Source of the DNA: Capitella teleta
Lineage: Eukaryota; Annelida; Polychaeta; Capitellidae
Direction of reading: 5' to 3'
DNA length: 64,000 bases
NCBI GenBank assembly: GCA_000328365.1
Contig: KB309292.1
Coordinates: 30,632 to 94,631, forward strand
Both the position numbers and the translations under genes were made by a program. Positions 61,390 through 64,000 of this stretch are shown in pieces. A model generated the notes under the pieces. It saw nothing but the letters and a program-made list of their open reading frames with translations, did not search any database and was not told the DNA's origin. Position 1 is the stretch's first letter. Each line of letters opens with the position of its first letter.

Positions 61390-63845
61390 CCTACACGCGG
61401 AAGAAGGCGACTCAGTCAGGTGCTATGTGCGCTGTGTATTCAACTTTTAAGTGTCCCGTCGCGTCTGTTTGCTGTTCAGTTGATTAAACCTTCGGACGTG
61501 CATGAAGTCATCCATCAAAGAGGACACATACTTGACTTGGTCATTACCAGAACTGACTCATCTCTCCTCCTGTCATCTAGAGTGAGGGATCATTGCATCT
61601 CAGACCACTTCTCAGTTTTTGTGAACATTGATGTGCCAAAGGTGCCAAATCCCGTAAGGGAAGTAACATACTGTAGGATTTCCTCTATCGACCCAGCTTC
61701 CATTGAACAATTCATCACTGCTTCACCTCTCTCATCGCCACCCAAGAATCTGAGTCTTGATGAGATTGTGTAGAGGTACGACTTTGAGTTGAAGACAATT
61801 CTCGACCAGATCGCCCCAGCCCGCACCAAGAAGTTTCTTCTACGAAGAAATGTGGAATGATACAATGATAGCATCCATGCTGAGAAGCAAGGACGTCGCA
61901 GAGCTGAGACTTGTAGGCAGACAAAATCAACCGTTGACTGCCATTGCTATCAACAGGCACGAGATGACGTTCACACCATGATCGACGAAGCGAAGCAGGA
62001 CTTCTACCAGGACAAAGTCGCTGCTTGCACGAGCGACACTCACAAGCTCTTTGCTATTGTTAATGGCCTGCTTAGCAGAGCAACCACCAGTCCTCTACCA
62101 ACATCATCGGACAATCTTGCGGAGAGATTCAGTGATTTGTTTCATAGAAAAGATCCAATACATCCAGCCAGCCATTCTTTGCTGCAACACCCCCACATTC
62201 TACCTCAACCAACTATCGAATCGACACTCGAGACTTTCTCCACTCTTTCACCGGCAGACATGATTGCGCTGTTGAACGACACCACTCCCAAAGCTTGTTC
62301 ACCTGACCCACACCCAAAATCCATCCCTCCAGTGCACCATCATGAACATCCTGAATCAATCACTCGAGACAGGAGTCTTCCCGGATTCCTTTAAGAGAGC
62401 CATTGTCCGGCTGCTTCTGAAGAAGTCGTCGCTTGACCGCGATCAGTTGAAAATTTACCGGCCGGTGCCGAATCTTCCTTTTGTGTTAAAAGTGATCAAA
62501 AAAGCTGTGGCAAAGCAACTGATCCACCACCTCCAAGAAAATTCATAACTGGAACCATGCAGTCTGTGTACAGAGAGGGGCATAGCACGGAAACTGTACT
62601 CCTTTGCATCCAGAACGATATCCTGTGCGCCCTCGACGAGAGGAATGCAGTGTTGTTAGTGCTTCTAGATCTCTCCGCTGCGTTCGACAGTGTCGACCAT
62701 GCCGAACTTCTCAGAAGGCTTGAGACACTTGGTGTCCATAGATCTGCTTTAGCCTGGTTCTACTCTTATTTAACAGGCATGAACCAAGTGACTTGTGTGG
62801 GATTAGAGAAATTTGAACCTGCTCTTCCTTCTTGTGGTGTCCCTCAAGGGAGTGTCCTCGGCCCTATGCTCTTCACTGTTTACACTTCGTCTCTTGGCCA
62901 GCTGCTCCGCCAACACAGTGTTACATATCATCTCTGTGCTGATGACAGCCAACTATGGAACTGATGCAATCCGCACGATCCACACCAAGCGGCACTACAG
63001 ATGGAAGCCGGCGTTGCATTAGTACAAAAACGGATGGCCAACCATTTTCTTAAACTGAACTCTGTAAAGACCGAGTTTCTGGTAATTCTGTCAGCCAAGA
63101 TGCCGCGTAATATTCCTTGCTTTTGCTTATTGGTTGGTGATTACGAACTGGAGCCATCACCTAAAGGATGGAATCTTGGAGTCATCATTAACCATCAGGC
63201 AGGCTACTATGAACGACCAGATCTCATCGGTGTGTCGCTTTGCCTACATGCAACTGCGCTGCCTGAGGAAGATCAAGCATTCTGTCAATCGTGAAGCCCT
63301 GGAGGCACTCGTCCATGCTTTCGTGACATCCAAACTGGACTATGGTAATTTCCTCTACATTGGAATCCTGCAGTGCCAACTCATTAGGCACTCAACGAGT
63401 ACAGAGTTGTGGGGCGCGTCTGCTCACTGGTGCCGACCGTTGCGACCACATTTCCCCCATTCTGCGAATGCTACATTGGCTCTCAGTGGAGCAGCGCAAA
63501 GGTTTCAAAGTCGGCCTGCTGATGTACAAGACCATAACTGTTGACGCACCGCAGTACCTGTGCAACTTAGTTCATGTCGATGTGCCAACTCGAACACTTA
63601 AATCTAGTCATGAACAACATCTCTGCATTCCATTCACTCGCTCTCACCTAGTCAAAACCTCCTGTTTTAGTTATATTGAATCTTTCCTTTTTAATTCTTT
63701 ACCACCACATGTCAAGCATGCACAAACTGTTGAACTTTTAAAAAATCATCTGGAGACCCATTTTTTTTTCTTTTATGTAATTCATTCTGTATATTGTGTC
63801 AGCGTTTAGAGCAAGAATTTGGATTTTTTGCTATAGAAAATAAAG
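61390..63845 (+). mobile_element. CR1/L2-type LINE, 5'-truncated and decayed
   Basis: The element enters in the C-terminal part of an apurinic-type endonuclease (GHILDLVITRTDSSLL, near 61535). Reverse transcriptase follows: LLDLSAAFDSVDHAELLRRL (62670-62730), GVPQGSVLGPMLFTVYTSSL (62840-62900) and a CADDSQLW catalytic box where YADD is usual (62937-62960). The C-terminal domain follows: TSKLDYGNFLY, then HISPILRMLHWLSVEQRKGF. These blocks are typical of the CR1/L2 group. The blocks fall in different frames, with about five frameshifts or stops between 61770 and 63340, so it is inactive. It ends near an AATAAAG and T run at 63838-63853. Confidence 0.9.
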
Positions 63846-64000
63846 TTTTTTTTCATTTAATCTAGGTCGCTACATTTGAAAAATCTCAAACAAAAACACC
63901 AGCAAAGGAAAATCAGTATTTTGCAGCCGCATTAACGAGTGGCATTCTACTTTCATGTATTGTTCTTGTAGCACTATTCAACACTTGTTCTCTTACTGCA
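63846..64000. other. Window end, nothing recognised
   Basis: About 150 bases past the LINE 3' end without a recognisable feature. Confidence 0.3.

Overview
The window is animal (metazoan) nuclear DNA. Every recognisable host gene is split by GT-AG introns, and the proteins belong to animal families: core-binding factor beta, katanin p80, a CMTM/MARVEL membrane protein, an Aurora kinase, ETF dehydrogenase, a UPF0598 (C8orf82-type) protein and a large C2H2 zinc-finger protein. Many introns are only 45-65 nt, while a few reach 1-4 kb. That size pattern, together with an Aurora kinase mixing A- and B-type features, suggests a non-vertebrate animal such as a sponge or a basal deuterostome. The sequence alone does not settle the species.

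Layout. 1-848: (ATT)n microsatellite and presumed CBFB promoter. 849-5900 (+): CBFB, six coding exons. 5901-12769: long gene-free stretch. 12770-24205 (-): KATNB1, nineteen coding exons, with introns of up to 3.9 kb. About 25025-25823: truncated copy of a hAT-like element. 26699-27651 (+): UPF0598/C8orf82-like gene, divergent from KATNB1. 28359-29373 (-): CMTM-like MARVEL gene, convergent with the UPF0598 gene. 30332-34030: broken Ty3/Gypsy element. 35398-38734: cluster of DNA transposons (a hAT-like end, a pogo-like element, and a hAT element carrying a LINE scrap and a tRNA-type SINE). 39245-42217: broken Ty1/Copia element with a LINE fragment inside. 44635-46097 (+): Aurora kinase. 47611-50657 (+): multi-C2H2 zinc-finger gene. 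51928-54292 (-), with a possible distal first exon at 57095-57131: ETFDH. 58043-59069: complete non-autonomous hAT element with a perfect 8-bp target duplication. About 61390-63845 (+): 5'-truncated, decayed CR1/L2-type LINE.

The host genes are unrelated housekeeping genes and do not form an operon or pathway. CBFB is the partner of Runx transcription factors. KATNB1 and the Aurora kinase both act on the mitotic spindle. ETFDH passes electrons from ETF to ubiquinone in mitochondria. I did not find a clear new biological system. The most interesting items are a 10-mer (AATCATAACG) recurring far above chance, clusters of GGCGGCA-type motifs on both sides of the Gypsy fossil, the strongly bimodal intron sizes, the mixed Aurora kinase, and several exon-like segments that I cannot assign.
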